A DNA stretch of 64,000 bases. It comes from Symbiodinium natans. Lineage: Eukaryota > Sar > Dinophyceae > Suessiales > Symbiodiniaceae. Positions 43,635-55,530 of this stretch are shown here, one piece after another (position 1 is the first letter of the stretch; every line of letters begins with the position of its first letter). Both the position numbers and the translations under genes were made by a program. The notes beneath the pieces are model-generated. The model worked only from the letters and a program-made list of their open reading frames with translations, made no database searches and was not told the origin of the DNA. The stretch lies in contig CAJNDS010002206.1 in NCBI GenBank assembly GCA_905221605.1, positions 477,226 to 541,225 on the forward strand, given 5' to 3'.

Positions 43635-44090
43635 GGAGGGCGGGGGGGGGCGGGAAGGGGTGGGGGGGGGGGGGGGGGGGGCAGCAAGGGCAGCGGGGGC
43701 GAGGAGCCCTTAAAACACTCCATTACGAACAACAACGCAGCGAGGGGGGGGGGGGGGGGTCGCGCATGCACTAGAGCCCTAACAAGGTGGGGCCAAGGGG
43801 GAGCGATCATTACGAACAGCGCAGTGAGGGGGGGGGGGGTCGGGCATGCACTAGAGCCCTAACAAGGTGGGGGTCAAGGGGGGAAGGGTGGGGGGGCGGG
43901 GGGGGCGGGGGGGGGCGGGGGCAGCAAGGGCAGCGAGGGGGGGGGTTGGGCATGCATTGGAGCCCTGAAAACACTCCATTACAAACAGCAAAGCAGCGAG
44001 GGGGGGGGGGTCGGGCATGCACTAGAGCCCTAACAAGGTGGGGGCCAAGGGGGAGGGCGGGAAGCGTGAGGGGGGCGGGGGGCACAGCGA
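43635..44090. repeat. G-run tandem array
   Basis: Poly(G) tracts of 8-16 bases alternate with the repeated words CATGCACTAGAGCCCTAA and CAAGGTGGGG. At least four imperfect units of about 70-120 bp are present. The tracts could form G-quadruplexes and are a likely place for assembly error. Frames rich in Gly (sense) and Pro (antisense) are artefacts. Confidence 0.9.
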
Positions 44091-44704
44091 GGGTAAGAGG
44101 AACGCGTCAAGGGGCAGCGAGGGCAAGAGGTGGTGGCACTGGGCGAGGGAGCGGGTCTTCACTGACGCCGCCCCCGCTCCGGCTGGGGTCGGCGGATCAT
44201 GCCTTCAAAAGACCGCAGTTTGCCGCTTTTGGCCGCGTCGACATGGCAGCTGCAGAATTGGGATGAACCAAGCTGACTCAGATGAGATTCAGATCGCTCG
44301 TTCGTAATGTGGCAGCATGTCGTCAACAGAGCGCAGTCAACCCATGCAGGTTGCAAACTCACGAAGAGACCTGCTCTTTCTCGGCAGGTTCTGCCCTGTG
44401 GGACTGAACTCTGCTGGCCTTGGGGTGTGTGTTTTCAATCTGCATGACAGGCTGGAGTGGTGGCGAGAATATAGCGAGAGTGTTGAATCAAACATGTGCA
44501 CGTGTCCCTTGGAAGGCAGACGGATGGCTTTGAGAAACCGGCGGTCAGTGTGCAGGCACTGTGACATGCCGCGGTTACATGTGAGGTTCTGCTACTGGTC
44601 TAGTGCTTCGGTTGCACTTTCCGCACATGCACTCTGCTTGCTATTCGGTCTGCACCCAATTTATGTTTTGCATGTGAACTCCGAGTTGGTGCGCTTTTTG
44701 ACAG

Positions 44705-45086
44705 ACCCTGGTTTGGGAGCTTCTCCTCTGCGGCCACTCCCTGCGCTCTGCGCTGGCGTGGATACAACAGCTGAAGCTGCCGCCAATGTGCCGAGATCCC
44801 AGAGCATTGTTGAACCGAGAGAGCTCGAAGCACTGACCATCCTCTGCAGCCTACGGCCTGTAAATTCTTCAAGCGTGTTCTGAGAAGGTCATGTCTCAAC
44901 TCGTACGACCAGGGCAACAAAAACCTGAGACCCCAACCGAGGGCCTCCGAATGCTCCGATTCGTTTAGCCGAGGCGGTAGTGCGCTGCTGCTGGTCGATG
45001 CGAGCGGCGCTGCCACCGTGGAGCTGAATCCAGGCGCCTTCTCAGCTGGTTCTTTCATGCATGCCAGGGCTAGCCCTCAGTCGTAG
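44705..45086 (+). CDS. Candidate terminal exons, unknown protein
   Basis: A first exon after a pyrimidine-rich acceptor (CTTTTTGACAG) reads TLVWELLLCGHSLRSALAW and QQLKLPPMCRDP. A second, 44850-45086, begins after CCTCTGCAG in phase 0 and reads KFFKRVLRRSCLNSYDQGN, SRGGSALLLVDASGAATVEL and NPGAFSAG before TAG. The two are close together, but I found no phase-correct border joining them. Confidence 0.4.
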
Positions 45087-47039
45087 TGTGGAGCGTTCCT
45101 ACGAATGACAGCGATGCATGCGATGCGAAAGGAGTCCAGTGAAAATGAGAATCATCAAGGGTTTCCCGTACTTGTTTTTTGCCCCAGCACAGAAGTCCCG
45201 AAGTTGTCATGTTGGCGACAGATGCACCCAAAAAGATTCGCAGCTCGCGGCTTCGCCCTTCGACCGCTTCTGTTGCACTGCAAGTTGAGATGCCGCAACG
45301 TCAGGTGGCCCTGTGATCGGTGATGTCAAGCTGAAAGACCCCGTGCGCCTCTCAGACGACTCGTTGGCTGAAGAAGCAACAATCGTTCAAGTGTTTCAAG
45401 AATTGGCTAATTCTCAAAATTTGCAACCTTCGCTTTGCCAGATTATGCGTGCCAACCACCCCATTCTTTCACAGCCGGCACCACAGCTGAGACATGCTGA
45501 GAGCATTGTCACAACTTGTTTGCGAAGCAGCGCTCAACGCTCAACAGTGGACAATGCCGACACAGTGAGGAAGCATATAGCAATTTCGGCTACGGCTACG
45601 ATGTGCTACCAGGTCTACTGCAACATTCGCGGCTGGAAAGAAGGCGCGGCGTGACTCGGAGCGCCGCATGCAGGCCAGACGCAGCTGACTCCCCACGCGC
45701 TCGAGTCTCACGAGTTTTGAGATTCGAAGGCAGTGGAGGCAGAGATAGAGCGGCGAAAGGCCACTGCACTAGCCATGTCTCCAACTTCAGGGTCCTGCAA
45801 TGTGGTGCTACCATGGTGCTGGCTTTCCACTTGCCCAGCATCCTCCCTGTCCCGTGTACTTGTTGACTATGAGTTCTCACTGTTGGAACCTGGTGCTGCA
45901 GTCAAGCCTCACAATACCCCTCATGAAAGCGGCGAGACTTTGTGGACTGGCCTTCTGCAAGCTGCGAGGGTGCAGACGAGCAAGAGCAGTTTGATGGCAG
46001 CGCTGCCATCTCTGTACTGCGGTCTGGCTCTTATCATCTCTTCCTCACACTTGAGGATGATGCCTGATGAGGCATGATGAGTCATCATGAGGCATGATGG
46101 GGCAATGGCAAGAGCTGTGACGCCAAGGAAGGCCAAGAAGGTGAGAAATCTTGCGACCCTTGCAGTCATTGGTCTTGACCTTCTCCAAGGCTGGAGCTCT
46201 GAGTGCTTTCTCGTGACACGTTTTTCGTAAGATAAGCCCACAACCGATCAGAACGTCGAATCACAGAGCGCCCACAACTGTGGGATCAATCGTGGTCTGC
46301 AGGCCGTCTGTTGGTGGAGCACCAGCCTCAGTCACTTTGCAGCTGACCTCCTAACATTGTTGTCAGTGTGCTCTCAAACGCCTCCAGCACGTAAATGCCA
46401 CGCACGGCCCCCTCTTCACGTCAAGGTTCCGGGAGCGGCAATCGATTTCCAACGTGGAGGCTGCGAGATTTGCTGTGGAGCTTGGCTTGACGCCCGGACC
46501 TCAGAGCCACCACTTTTCCGCTCTGAAAAAGTAGCTGCCTGGCGTCTAAACTTTTCACAGCGCTTCTCAATCGAGCCTGGGCCTGCGCAGCTGCGAGGCA
46601 ACCCAAACCGGAGATTGCAGGTGTGCAGGTGCTGTAAGGCTCAATCATTCTTTTTTGGGGTGCTGTTGCGACAGGCGCATGTACAGACAAGGCACCCCAA
46701 ATGGCAGTGGTAAAACAAGAAAACAAGGCAGGGTTGAAGGGTGGCTGAGGAAGTAGGGCAGGTGGGCAGGACAGGATCGGTGTGGGGCTGGGGGGCCGGG
46801 GGCGGGGGTGTGCAGGTTTGGGGTGGGGGTTTGGGGGGGGGGGGGTGTCACAGAGAGACCACCAGGACCACGTTTTGGTAACAAGTGTGCCAAGACAACG
46901 AGTGTAAGTGCGCAACAGTGGAGTAAAACAAACAGTTGCTCAAACCCAAAGAGAATCGAGAACGGCTTTAGACATCGCTAGACACTTGGGGCGCCCCATG
47001 GCCTCCGTGAAGCGCTGGGCAGCGGGACGGCGCATGTGA
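45087..47039 (+). other. Weak exons and low-complexity DNA
   Basis: A frame near 45,313-45,460 contains LKDPVRLSDDSLAEEATIVQ, and another near 45,730 contains VEAEIERRKATAL; neither has firm borders. GATGAGGCAT words repeat at 46,060-46,105. G-rich, C-poor DNA fills 46,780-46,850. Confidence 0.35.
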
Positions 47040-47116
47040 GTAATAATAATGATAAGAATCATGATAATAACAATAATAGGAATAATAACAATAGTAGTAA
47101 CAATGATATAGTAGCA
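47037..47116. repeat. (AAT)n-type degenerate microsatellite
   Basis: AATAATAATGATAAGAATC-like sequence continues for about 80 bp, with GAT and AGT variants. CACCCTAAACG and ACCCTAAACCTG just after it (47,150-47,190) look telomere-like. Confidence 0.85.
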
Positions 47117-47629
47117 ATACAGCTTCATGATACCTGACATATGACACGACACCCTAAACGAACCAAAGCCCTATTAGAACCCTAAACCTGCTGTATGGCT
47201 GCAACTTCACATGCAACGTCCAAGGCCCAAGATTGTAGATCGTGCCCTCACACAGGGAGGTCTTCAGATGGACTGCCCCTCAGTCTGCCAGTTCTGGGAC
47301 CTTCACACCAACATAGCGCCATGGAATGTGTTACGTAGCCCCCCACTGTGGACTTCCGATTGTGAATCCGTGTTTTGTGTGATCTTTTGCCGCGTTCTTT
47401 TCCAGCTTTCCAGGAAACCAAGCGACCCCGCATGACAAGTGGTGAATCGGGCCTTCACGTTACACGCTGGGCCCGGCATTCCTTTGTACTTGCGACCCAC
47501 GGTGCGGAGGAGGAAAACCGAGCGTCAGGTATGTCTGAGCACGAGCTGTAGCATTTTGCTTCAGCATAGTGGCATGCGAGCGTGCTTAGTTTGCGATCGC
47601 CTTGCCTAAGATATGTCATACTGTCGCCA

Positions 47630-48620
47630 CCATGCCTTTTGAATCTTGAACCTGATGGGCAGATCTATGCCGTGATTCGCGACGTGGAGGCTGCATTGGG
47701 CCTGCAGCATCCTGCAATATCCTGCGAATTGCGGCAAGCATGTCCTGTAGCAGTGCAACACCAAGCGTCAAGTCGAGCTCCTCTCTTGGCATTGGCATTC
47801 AACGGGGCATGAAGATGCAGAAATGCACGAAGCACCGCCTTGCCAAGCACTTGGGAGGTTGGTGCAATCATGCACTGCGGGGCTCCCATCACCCTCCATC
47901 TGTCCGAGGGCATCAAGTCTATGACCTAGTCGACTCCAGCCCAAAGGGCCGTATGCCCTGTGCTCCCATGTTCTTGGATGATCGACGAGTCGGAATCACA
48001 TTTGCTGGACAGCGTCGGCTTTCAATTGGCATCTTTTCTCGTGCTCCAAGCAACAGTATACATCAGGACGGGACGCACATATGCAGTTTGCGCGCGCCCA
48101 AGCTTGCGGGCAATAGGTTGGAGAGAATCGACGAAGTGAGCAGGTGTTCTTGTCAAATACGCTCGCTCGGATCGAGCAGAACCGAGCAACGCAACAACGA
48201 GTTGGAATTGACACTTTTGTCAAGGCCTTGCCGTGCTAACTGCCATCGGCTGGTCCGCCGGTCGCTCAGTTTTGACAGCCATGTACAACATGCTTTCCTT
48301 TCCATTGTTTCCCAAAGTCCTTACTTTCACTGGCAGCACCAATCCAGATGTCGATGAGGCTTTCTCCTACCCATCCAGGCGTTGGTTGAGTTTTGTTGCG
48401 TTTGGTTTTGTTTTTGGAATCCGGACCACAGCTCAAACAGCGCCGAGCGCCAGCCAGGCCCGTGCACGTCAAACAGCGGCCCGGTCTTCTGGATGGCATC
48501 CTGTCTTTGGTTCTCCCGCCGGAGGACTGTTTTTTTGAACTGTTTACTATTTTTTCTGGCCTAGGGTCGAGTGTTGTGACTCGCAGGACGAGCAATACAT
48601 GGTGATGAAGAGGAAGCGCT
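47630..48620 (+). other. Unassigned, one weak exon
   Basis: A short frame at about 47,650-47,705 reads PDGQIYAVIRDVEAALGLQ and may be an exon. The rest shows only overlapping frames on both strands. Confidence 0.3.
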
Positions 48621-48629
48621 TGATGGGCC

Positions 48630-50213
48630 GTGCCCTTGGATCCGGGTACATGCTTGTTTCACGTTGTCCGGGAGCTGGCAGACCGGCAGACCTTTCAAGG
48701 ACCCAGTGTCTTCTACTTCCTGCCCTCAGAACTGTCGGAACCCCGACAAACCTTGGTTGGAGTGGGGTTTGGAAGAGTAGTTGGGGCAATGCGAAGAATG
48801 CCGTGGAAAGAGCAAAGAGGACCAACCCAGCAGACTCTGCAGACCCGGCAAGGCAGGCTGGCTTCTCAGCACCGATTGCCACCCACAGTACGACCTCGGA
48901 GCCCTGTGAGCCGCTGCCCCAGTGCGCAGGTAGCCATGGTATGCACTGGGCTTCTGCACAACAAAGATATCAGACAAGCCCCCACATGTCCCAATATTGT
49001 CCCAGCGCTGCATTGCGAGGCTTTTCAGCAGAAGAAGGCTCCTGAAGTCGAAGCCCCAGGGCTTGTGGCCATTCACCTGTTGAGGCAGCTGTTTAATGCT
49101 TGGATGCTTGAGTCATTATCTGTGAGGATTTTGTGAGAAGGTTGCGCGGTGCAGTGGTGCAGGCTGCTCACGTCCATAATGGCTCAGGCTGTCCCTCGTG
49201 CTCCCTCATGGTCGGCCGAAGGGTCTGGAAGTCAGCGAGGAAGGCTCTTCCGAATGCAGCCCCATGCAAAGGCTGGGCGCGTCGAGTTTTGTACTTGAGG
49301 CGGAAACACGTTGTACGTAGTGAACGAGGGTACGTCGCCTGGCCCGGAGGCGTCTGAATCTCAAAGGAAGCTCGTAGAACCTTCTCGTTCGACATCGCCT
49401 CTTTCTGTACACCCAAGGCACGTCATCAAGCTTTGCAACCATTCTGTCCCGCGGGGCACCCAATGACCAGTTGTACGGGCGATGCAGACGATACAGAGCC
49501 AATGCAACTACCAACAATCTAAGAGCGCTTGTCAGTGCGAAGACTGGTCTCTTCATGCATTTCGTACCAACGCATTCGTGAGCTGCAACTACTTTCCTGA
49601 AGGGGGTGCCAATATGTTGGTATGTGGCACGCAGCGCCATAGACTTAGTAACGAGTGCGCTGCTAGTGTGGAGGCTTGGGCACCATTTGTTTGGGCAGCT
49701 CGCTGTGGTTGTGCATCGCTCTAACCGGTGCATGCATCGGGGGCTTTGACATGACATTCAGAGCAAGGGGATGTGAGGGGCATCCCGCGCTGTGTTTGAG
49801 GATGCGTATGTAGACACAGTGATCTTCCCCAGAGATCCAGATTGCTCTGCGCCATTCCAGTACGGCGCTGCACGAATCCCAAATCCACAGCCCTCAAGTT
49901 CCAAAGCTGGTAAGACCGTCTCAACAAGCATGTCCTTCCACCAGCACGACCTGCAGGTGGAGGCTGTGCAGTGGCGACTTTATCGTACGCCCTGCTCTTG
50001 GCAGCACGCAGTCCTTACAAGTACCTGCTGACTTGTGCATGAAGTTGGTCTATGAGGAATGAACGGGCTGTCCGGCGCAGAGCAGATGGTTGAGGCAGTC
50101 CCGCAGCGAAGCTTTCGGCGTGTCGAAGTGCGTACTCTGGGCGAGTGTTTGCAGGAGCTTCGGCACAACCCGCCGGTCCTTGCGCAATCCTGTCTGATTT
50201 TCAAGCACATGCT
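48630..50213 (+). CDS. Exon cluster of an unknown protein
   Basis: Protein-like exons in order: about 48,640-48,765 (GTCLFHVVRELADRQTFQGP, SVFYFLPSELSEPRQTLVG); about 49,015-49,122 (AFQQKKAPEVEAPGLVAIHL, LLRQLFNAWMLESLS, GT donor); 49418-49577 (acceptor ACCCAAG, ILSRGAPNDQLYGRCRRYR, ALVSAKTGLFMHFVPTHS, GT donor); about 49,792-49,910 (FEDAYVDTVIFPRDPDCSA, GT donor); and 50,059-50,213 (GAEQMVEAVPQRSFRRVEV, TLGECLQELRHNPPVLAQS). The style is uniform, so they are probably one gene. I recognise no family. A 183-codon antisense frame at 49.2-49.76 kb is judged a shadow of the third exon. Confidence 0.45.
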
Positions 50214-52170
50214 TTTAGCATGTGATCTTTCACTGTTTTTCATGTGGCACAGTCGGGGAAGGAGGGAAGAATTGCATGCATCATCACGACCCATTGCAGG
50301 CTCGAAGTCCTGAGACCCGTCGGAGGGAAGAAGGAAGGGGAGGCGGCCAACCCACTCAATCCCGTGAAGCCTCATGATATCCTTTGTCTCTGTCTTCTGA
50401 ATGGTGTCCTGACATGACTTGTGTGGCTGGGAAAGGGATCAAGACGCAAAAAAGCATCAAACACCCAAATTAAGGGCAGCATAGCTCTTGTCTCTAGGCG
50501 TGTGGGCTTGGTGGCTTTCCTGGCTTTGTTCTTGGCTTGTCAGGTCCTTCGCTTTCGCTCTGTTCGGCTTTGGGCTTTTTGGCTTGGGCTTTTGGGCAGG
50601 TTCTGGGCTTCATGGTTTCTGTGCTGCTTACAGTTTTGCTTTTACTGCGTTCCAGTTTTGCTTGGTTGTTTTTGTTTTTAGGAGGCGGCGCCGTAAGGGG
50701 CTGTGGGAAGGTCCACATGTTCAAGCTTTCACGTCTCAGCGAGTAAACCTGTCTTGCTGGTCCAAGCCGAAAACATGGGTATTTTACAGAGATCTGCTGT
50801 GGTCTAGGTACCCAAACGTTGTCTTGTATCAAATGGCGAGTGTGCGCCTCCTTGTTAGTCATAATCGCCGAGCACGTTGGCCTCAGCCCTGGCCAAGTCA
50901 AATCGACCACTCCCACCCCCGCTCGCCGTTGCTGGTTGCTAGCAGGCTCGTTTTACGTTTGCTACTACGAGTACTGCGCTGATATCATTTTCTCGGTACA
51001 AATGCCAAGAACTCATCGCGAAGGCTCCGCAAACATCATTGTCAACCTTCCAGCAAGATTTCGTCCGCGGGACACTGATGGGGGGGGGGTACCCATTCCG
51101 GGCCACAAAACTCAGAAGCTTTCGTAGACCTGGACCTCAAATTCCTCGGGCCTCGGCGGATTTTTAATTTCACCCTTGATTCGGCAGCCTTTCTTGTGGT
51201 TGATTACATGTTGCCTGTTTAAAGGTGAGGGCTTACCTCTAGGCAGCTTTTAGGTCAGAATCGGTTATGAAAAGGATCGCAGCCCTCATTCCTCAATGTA
51301 GAGCAACCCCACCAACTTGCAGACCGCGGACATCTTCGAACTGAATGCGGAGCTTGACGAAGCATGTGTGGCTCTCGGTTGGATTGGTCGCAGTCGTTTG
51401 AGAGAGGGTTGGTCGCGGAAATGCATCCATTTTGCTGCATGTGTCTCAATCCTCGATTGCAGTGTTCAGGTCAGACAATGGTTTCAGAGGCTCTGCGCAC
51501 GGATTGTGTACTAGTCCTTGCAATGGGTGAGGCACCCAATGGCACAAAACCACTTGCTGGTCCCTTGTTTGCAGATTCGCACGCACGGCCTTCTCAGCAG
51601 TGAAGCCGAGCTGGCATCGCTGTCTGTGGGCTTGGTGCTCGATGTACTGGGCTTTAGCGACTTTAGCGTATGGTAAGTAATAGTAAGCATCGTGATGTAC
51701 CAGGGGCATGGCGCAGAAGATCCTCAGAGTATCTCAGAGGCGTAGACTGAGAGTCATACTGTCTCCAAGGCAAGCGTGACGACCTCATCCAGCAGGTCCT
51801 GGACCGGGCCGGAGCGTCTGAGCATGTCACTGCGCATGAGGATCATGGAAATTTCGACATGCATCAGACTGTCAAAATCTCCTTCCTCTCGTCTTTTCAC
51901 GTCTTTTCACAGCTTGATGACGTCCGTGACGTCCTTACGCTTTGAAAGCAGGTCAAGCGCTTCAGGAGGGCCGTGGCTCCGAAACGCCCAAGCGATGGCC
52001 AGCCGGTGCCAGAAGCAGAAGGCGAGACCTAAAAATGGTTAACACATCATGATATTCGTCTCCGTAGATTTCATATTTCGGCCCTGGTGACACGAAGCAC
52101 ACGCTTCTTCGTCTTACAGCCGGCCATGGGACACGGGTGTTGTCGTGGGAGGCATGGATAATGCAATTCT
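50214..52170 (+). other. Unassigned; one exon near 51.3 kb
   Basis: A Phe/Leu-rich frame at 50,488-50,700 reflects T-rich simple DNA. A good candidate exon lies at about 51,305-51,377 (NLQTADIFELNAELDEACVA). Decamer words repeat at 51,888-51,910 (TCTTTTCACG). Confidence 0.35.
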
Positions 52171-52171
52171 G

Positions 52172-52431
52172 GTGGAGGCACAAAGGCGGGCCTCGACATG
52201 GTTACAAAACATGAGCCCTACGTGCATCTCTGGAATCTGAGGCGGGTGATCGTGCTTAACCGCTTCCGCATGATGGAGCAAACTGCCAAGGACCTTTCCT
52301 TAGCTTTGCTGAAATCCGAGCTTTTGGTTGTGGCACTTGAGGAGCAGGGCGTGGAAAGTGGCCAGCTTTCGGAGGCAAGAAGATGGGTTCACATGGGTTC
52401 ACATGGGTTCACATGGGTTCACATGTGTTAA
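52172..52431 (+). CDS. Candidate exon, helical protein
   Basis: The frame reads GTKAGLDMVTKHEPYVHLWN, LRRVIVLNRFRMMEQTAKDL and SLALLKSELLVVALEEQGV, with clear amphipathic character. It runs into a decamer repeat at its 3' end, so the true exon probably ends near GAGGCAAGAAG at 52,382. Unrecognised. Confidence 0.5.
52383..52426. repeat. Decamer repeat (ATGGGTTCAC)4
   Basis: Four perfect 10-bp units and a partial fifth lie directly after the candidate exon. Confidence 0.95.
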
Positions 52432-53009
52432 CGCGTTGATGGCGTGCCATAATATGTGAGCTGCTGACCCGTACAGTGGCTCCGTGAAGGCATGCAGGCT
52501 TCTGACGTGGGCTATGGCAGATGCTTCTTTCTCCGCGGAGAAGCTCAGCCTTTGCCCAAGAAGGACCGGGTATAAGAAACAGGCAAGAGGAGGAGTGGGC
52601 TGTACGTGGTAAGCCGACATTGTGGGGTGTGAGCTGTTGCAGAGCCGAGGCCTCAGCATCGAGGAGTTCAAGACCTGTGGAGGCACTGCAGTGCGAGCGT
52701 CCGCTCCAGCCAGAGTCTCGGAGTTGCCGGCATGGTGGCTTATGTCGCAACATTGGGTGCTTGAGCTTTGAGGCCCAGATGCTCCTTAAGCGTGCAATCT
52801 TCCAAATGAAGCTCTGGTCATCGTCTCAGACTCGTCTCGGATTTGCCTCAAGGCACAGAGTGCCGGGTTTGTCGGGCTTTCAGCTCTCAAGCCACTGCAG
52901 GAATTGGAGGGACAGGCTAAGGTGCCCGGATTGCAGTTGTTGAAAGTGGTGCCTTACTGGGATGTCTTCCCTGTTCTCGGATTCAATGGCGCATTTCTCT
53001 ATGCAGGGA

Positions 53010-54350
53010 AGAGCGCAAGGAGCTCAAGAGAGCGACTGAGCAGATGGTGCCGTGCCCTTACATGAGAAGAGTGAGCCACCCCTGTGGCCGCTGATGACAG
53101 CTCTGAGGCAGATGGAAATGATGGACCAAGAGCATACGAAGCGCTTTCCAGGCAGGACATCATCCGCCACTTGCAAAGTAAATGTCTCTGACGGACACCC
53201 CTGCCAAATTTGGATTGAGGCAGGCCGATGCGCAAAGAAGAGGTGGAGAAAATTGTGCAGGCAGTTTTCGCACAACTGAGATGTTTAAGGCGAATCTGTG
53301 CCCGAAACACTAGCTTATGAACGTCCCTGCGTGGAATGTCTATAGAAGCTGCAAATCTGTAACTTGTCCACTTCGCCTGCGGAAAACTACCGGTGCAGGC
53401 AAGGAATCTTCTGGGGCGCAAGGCGCAGACGTGCTTTAGTCGTGCTTTGGGGAGATGAGAGCAGACTTACTGATGACGTCAGAGGTGCGGCAGGGCCAAA
53501 GCTTCCGACAGCAGCTGCACTTCGAAATGGCGGAGGCGGAGGCGCATCGCTGCCTTGGAAGAGCCTTCGGAAGCAAGTCGTAGCGACTCAGTGCCCCAGA
53601 GATGTCAGTTCTGATCCCTGCTGTAGGCGGTGCTACGCCGCAGCCTTCGGAGTGCAGCAGGGCAAAGGCAGCTGAGCCTTCAAGAGCAAAATGCACGTGG
53701 GTTCCTCGGAGCTTTCGAGCTTTCCTCCGCATGTCTCATGTGCATGGTACTTGCATGTTGTCGTTTTTACATCTATTGCAGCTTCGTCTATCAAGAAACG
53801 CCAATCAGGCTTCCACCCTGAGCGGACTCTGACCGTGGGGAAGGAGAAGGGCTGGTGGTAGGCAAAAGAAGCTCACAATACGGAGGTGCTTGCCGACAAA
53901 AGCGCACCAATACTTCACCACTAGTATTGGCATTTGCTTTATCAGCAGGGGAACTGGTAGCCTTCGCGGTGTACATACAAGTGACACATTGTCACCTGGA
54001 GAATACCAACAAAAGTTGGTTTGTCTCGGAATTTCGGCCTGCAAGCCAAAAAAAACGCAGCAGGTTTGTATGGCTCAAATGTTGCAAGGGGCAGACAGAC
54101 CTCGTGCCGTCAAGGTATTCCTGCGTGCGGACCAGCTATCTCAACTTTGGTGAGGCGCCGCTGTGTGGTGTATTGCAGCGTAGTTCAGCGCAGCATCAGT
54201 ATGTTGAAAGTTTGCCTCTTTACGGATGGAGACGAAGCTCAAGCCCCAGCAAACGGAGCGCTGTTCTTCCATCTGCCCAGCCGTCACAATGCCAATCATC
54301 TATGGAGCTCTATAGAGACGCTCAGACAAGTACCAGTCACCTCGAGTTGA
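53010..54350 (+). CDS. Coiled-coil protein 3' exons, unnamed
   Basis: Candidate exons: about 53,008-53,069 (ERKELKRATEQMVPCPYM), about 53,085-53,180 (DDSSEADGNDGPRAYEALSR, QDIIRHLQSK), 53,224-53,280 (MRKEEVEKIVQAVFAQL), about 53,485-53,577 (RQGQSFRQQLHFEMAEAEAH) and 53,627-53,747 (AVLRRSLRSAAGQRQLSLQ). Then come 54,064-54,149 (VCMAQMLQGADRPRAVKVFL; GT donor) and 54,194-54,350 (LKVCLFTDGDEAQAPANGAL, then TGA), which join in phase across a 44-bp intron. Function unknown; E/Q/R-rich helices suggest a structural protein. Borders of the earlier exons are approximate. Confidence 0.45.
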
Positions 54351-54736
54351 AAACAACGAGGCCCTGAGCCCAAGTTGAAACCACAGCGTGGAGAGCGGAC
54401 AGCCTTAGAAGATGATTGGCTTGGGTTAAAGATGGTTAAAGGTTCTAGGTTGAGGGTTTCAGGATCTTAGATGGACACGCTGGATTCATGTCCCCTTTTG
54501 TTTTCTGACTCATGCTGTCTTATTTTCTGTGTCGTGCTGTACTGTTTTCAGGTTCGGTCTTTTGTGTTTGTGGACTCGGTTCACTCCGTTTTCCACCCAT
54601 TTTCCCGACTACCGGTCACCCAGTCAATGATCTGAAAAGGGCTTGGAAGACCATCGCATCTGTGCAACGAAAACTGACTCGTGTTGCCTTCTCTCCGATC
54701 TCGTGTCCAAAATTGCACTCTGACCTCCCCTGCAGT

Positions 54737-54800
54737 TGCTCTTCGCAGACGAAGAGGGCAAGGACCCGATCCATCTTCCCCGGCAAGACTGCCTTGCCTG
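54737..54800 (+). CDS. Candidate exon, unknown protein
   Basis: After the acceptor CCCCTGCAG the frame reads LLFADEEGKDPIHLPRQDCL, then ACK. It may belong to the BTB gene that follows. Confidence 0.35.
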
Positions 54801-55051
54801 TAAAGCTTTGTGACTGCCATATGGAGGGCCATGCATTCCTGGGGCAGGTTTTGACATGCTATGTGAGCTAGTCGCGTTTCTAAGCTAGGGTTCATTCACT
54901 TGTGCAAGTCACGTGCGGCTGCCAATCAAAGTCGTCCATGTGTCCAGGATGTTCGCTTCCAGACGAAGGTGCCCAGCTTCGAGACAAGAGACTGCACTGT
55001 TGGAATTTGTTTGGACATGAGGCATTTCTTGGCTTTGCCTTTCCCCTCAAG

Positions 55052-55520
55052 AAAGTTGAGCGCTGCCTGCAGCATGCTGAGCTGCGGGGACAGGATGGAA
55101 CAGCCACTGCCCACTCGGCTGTGCTTCGAGCAGTCTCACAGCCATTTCGACAGATGCTCAACACTGAGATGTCAGAGGGCCAGTATCTCAGCCTCCAGGT
55201 CACGCAAACATAAGTACGTTAGGATACGTGACGGGTTGCTGAATGATGAAAAGTTCGCAACTCCAGGTCGGACCAAGACAATCGAGCTTTTGGATGTGCT
55301 GGCAGCCCAGAGAGCAGGCCAAAGAGTAGCCCGAAAGACCGAAAGGATCCCAACGTCGCCAAGGGCCAATGGGATCCAATGGGTCAATGTCGTGACATCT
55401 TGCACGTGTATGCACTTGTTTCCCGCGCCGTTACGCGCCGTTACGCGCCGTCGCGCAAGACGCACGAGGACCCGAGCTGACCTGCTCTTCTTCCTCCGGC
55501 TACTGTACACTGGCCAGGCA
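55052..55520 (+). CDS. BTB/POZ-domain protein, partial
   Basis: Exon 55052-55198 (49 codons, GT donor CTCCAG|GTCACG) reads KVERCLQHAELRGQDG, then TATAHSAVLRAVSQPFRQML and NTEMSEGQYLSL. This is the AHxxVLxxxSxxFxxML..E signature of the first half of a BTB fold. The second half appears at about 55,468-55,520 (ADLLFFLRLLYTGQ), matching the conserved LL.FLY.G helix. I found no phase-correct direct join, so a small exon between them (perhaps 55,232-55,360) is likely. BTB domains mediate dimerisation and recruitment to cullin-3 ligases; what this protein binds is unknown. Confidence 0.6.
55426..55455. repeat. Decamer repeat (GCGCCGTTAC)3
   Basis: Three 10-bp units just before the second BTB segment. 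Confidence 0.9.
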
Positions 55521-55530
55521 ACAAACGTTC

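Noticed and set aside
43565-44266. Gly-rich and Pro-rich frames
   Set aside because: Low-complexity translation of the poly(G) array.
49206-49757. 183-codon antisense frame
   Set aside because: The + strand has a better exon here (49418-49577) with an acceptor, a GT donor and protein-like sequence. The antisense product is Arg/Cys/His-rich without a domain.
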